Assembly: GCA_026985515.1 (NCBI GenBank)
Contig: JALSQH010000249.1
Location: forward strand, 1-6,608
Direction: 5' to 3'
Source: a bacterium
GTDB lineage: Bacteria; JALSQH01
DNA: 6,608 nucleotides
The notes under the pieces were generated by a model. It worked only from the letters and a program-made list of their open reading frames with translations, was not told the DNA's origin and ran no database searches. Made by a program: the position numbers and the translations under genes. Position 1 is the first letter of the stretch. Every line of letters starts with the position of its first letter. Positions 5,283 to 6,608 of this stretch are shown one piece after another.

Positions 5283-6608
5283 ATGAAAAAACTCCCCATC
5301 GGCATCTGGGATTTTGAAGAGATCCGCACCGGTAACTACGTTTATGTGGACAAAACGGAATTTGTTTACATACTTGTAACTGAGGGCAAGTATTACTTCC
5401 TCTCCCGCCCAAGGAGATTTGGTAAAACCCTTTTAGTTGATACTCTCCGCAGATTATTTGAGGGTAGAAAAGAGTTATTTGAGGGTCTTTACATCTATGA
5501 TAAGTGGGATTGGGAGAAGAGATTTCCAGTGGTTAAAATAGATTTCAGCAAAGGTGATGTTCAGAGTGTTGAGGCACTGAGAGAAGTTATAATTGAGAAT
5601 ATCCGGGATGTTAAAAAGAAATACGATGTTGATTTTCCAGATAGTGATCAGATGGGGTTGCTATTAAAGAGGCTTGTTGTTTCGCTTTTTGAGAAATACA
5701 ATTCACAGGTTGTAATTCTCATAGACGAATATGACAAGCCGATCCTTGATAATATCACTGAAAAGGAACTGGCAAGGAAATTGAGAAGGATTCTTGCAGA
5801 TTTTTATGGAGTGATCAAGGGGCTTGATGAGTATGTGAGGTTTGTATTTCTGACGGGGGTGAGTAAGTTCAGTAAGGTGAATCTCTTCAGTAAATTGAAT
5901 AACCTGAATGACATAACCATTGATAAAAGATATTCAACAATTTGTGGTTATACAGAACGTGAACTTGATATATACTTCTCCGAATTTCTTGCAGGTATTG
6001 ACATGGATGAAGTAAGACAGTGGTACAATGGATATTCATGGTTGGGAGAAAGTGTTTACAACCCATATGATATTTTACTGTTCATTGATAAGGGTTTCAC
6101 ATTCAAAAATTACTGGTTTGAGACGGGAACTCCCACATTTTTAATTGAGTTGTTAAAAGAGAAGAGATATCACATTCCCTCTCTTGAAAATGTGGAGGTA
6201 ACAGAAAATATTCTGGGAAGTTTTGATGTGGATTATATAAAGGTTGAGGCTCTGATGTGGCAGACGGGGTATCTGACCATAAAAGGTGCAAAGAGAGTGG
6301 GTATCAGGACCTACTATATTCTTGGTTATCCAAATTATGAGGTGAAGATGTCGTTAAATGATGTGATACTTGATTATTTGGGTGATATAGAGGAGAACAC
6401 CAAGAGCAGGCTTGGAGAGGAGTGTTACAATTCCCTTGCCTCTGGAGATGTGGAGAAATTTATTGAAGTGATAAAGAGACTACTTGCCTCACTGCCATAC
6501 ACCTCCTATACGAAGAATGAGATAGCGAAGTATGAGGGCTACTACATCAATATCATCTATTCCTTTCTCGCTTCCCTTGGACTTGAGATGGTTGCGGAGG
6601 ATGTTACA
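5283..6608 (+). CDS. AAA-ATPase-like / PD-(D/E)XK nuclease superfamily protein (partial, 3' end outside window)
   Basis: The frame runs open from ATG 5283 to the last base (442 codons). The N-terminus (LPIGIWDFEEIR...YVYVDKTEF, residues 4-27) is the conserved opening of the AAA-ATPase-like family (PF09820 type), which supports this start. A degenerate but family-typical P-loop SRPRRFGKT lies at 41-49, a Walker B VVILIDEYDKP at 143-153, and the sensor-like strand FVFLTGVSKFSKVNLFS at 187-203. Further family motifs are WYNGYSW at 247-253, NPYDIL at 260-265 and YWFETGTPTFLIELL at 277-291. At 418-421 EGYY begins the usual PDDEXK_9 nuclease-like C-terminal domain, whose catalytic residues would lie beyond the window, so nuclease activity cannot be judged. 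Cellular role is unknown for most members; many genomes carry several copies, and an association with mobile or defence loci has been suggested but is not shown here. No Shine-Dalgarno precedes the ATG; an extended -10 box ends 6 nt upstream (leaderless candidate). Codon use resembles its neighbours, with no obvious sign of recent transfer. Confidence 0.93.
   Translation, partial: MKKLPIGIWDFEEIRTGNYVYVDKTEFVYILVTEGKYYFLSRPRRFGKTLLVDTLRRLFEGRKELFEGLYIYDKWDWEKRFPVVKIDFSKGDVQSVEALREVIIENIRDVKKKYDVDFPDSDQMGLLLKRLVVSLFEKYNSQVVILIDEYDKPILDNITEKELARKLRRILADFYGVIKGLDEYVRFVFLTGVSKFSKVNLFSKLNNLNDITIDKRYSTICGYTERELDIYFSEFLAGIDMDEVRQWYNGYSWLGESVYNPYDILLFIDKGFTFKNYWFETGTPTFLIELLKEKRYHIPSLENVEVTENILGSFDVDYIKVEALMWQTGYLTIKGAKRVGIRTYYILGYPNYEVKMSLNDVILDYLGDIEENTKSRLGEECYNSLASGDVEKFIEVIKRLLASLPYTSYTKNEIAKYEGYYINIIYSFLASLGLEMVAEDVT

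Noticed and set aside
5454-5486. Repeated TTATTTGAGGGT (5454-5465 and 5475-5486), 21 bp apart and in frame
   Set aside because: It encodes LFEG twice in LFEGRKELFEG, a segment that looks normal for the protein family; it is too short to suggest a functional DNA repeat or recent duplication.
6103-6291. Minus-strand open frame of 62 codons
   Set aside because: It is antisense to the conserved part of the AAA/PDDEXK gene and has no recognisable product.
5283-6608. Recent horizontal transfer or mobile element carrying the AAA/PDDEXK gene
   Set aside because: No terminal inverted repeats, transposase, target duplication or change in codon use or base composition is visible; AGA/AGG dominate Arg as in the neighbours.

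Overview
The window looks like bacterial DNA of about 40% GC (estimated by eye), with Arg mostly encoded by AGA/AGG and very tightly packed genes. That style fits several thermophilic or candidate-phylum bacteria (for example Thermotogae- or WOR-3/Hydrothermae-like lineages). No marker gene is present, so the taxonomy is a guess. No RNA gene, CRISPR array, insertion sequence or terminator was recognised.

Positions 1-5181, minus strand: five genes transcribed right to left with junctions of 6, 1, 2 and -13 bp, almost certainly one operon. In transcription order they are a small stand-alone cyclic-nucleotide-binding domain protein (5181-4738), an exported or anchored TPR protein with a gluzincin (peptidase MA-like, HEMVH...E) core (4731-3214), a MoxR-family AAA+ ATPase starting at GTG (3212-2211), a DUF58/von Willebrand A (vWA)-like protein with an intact DxSxS MIDAS (2208-1318), and a BatA-type two-helix membrane protein with a vWA domain and a GATase1-like C-terminal region (1330 to beyond position 1, partial). 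A promoter-like sequence (TTGAAA-16 bp-TACAAT) and a strong Shine-Dalgarno precede the first gene.

Positions 5182-5282: a 101-bp divergent intergenic region holding both predicted promoters and a 7-bp inverted repeat.

Positions 5283-6608, plus strand: a long open frame (442 codons, running off the end) encoding an AAA-ATPase-like / PD-(D/E)XK (PDDEXK_9) family protein. An extended -10 box (TGGTATAAT) ends 6 nt before its ATG and there is no Shine-Dalgarno, which suggests a leaderless mRNA.

How the genes may work together (inference): the MoxR ATPase, DUF58 protein and BatA-like membrane protein form the known MoxR-vWA chaperone-type module. MoxR would remodel a client together with the MIDAS-bearing vWA partners at the membrane. 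The co-transcribed cNMP sensor and metalloprotease/TPR protein suggest a ligand-sensing input and an envelope proteolysis or scaffold output. The divergent AAA/PDDEXK gene is probably unrelated in function.
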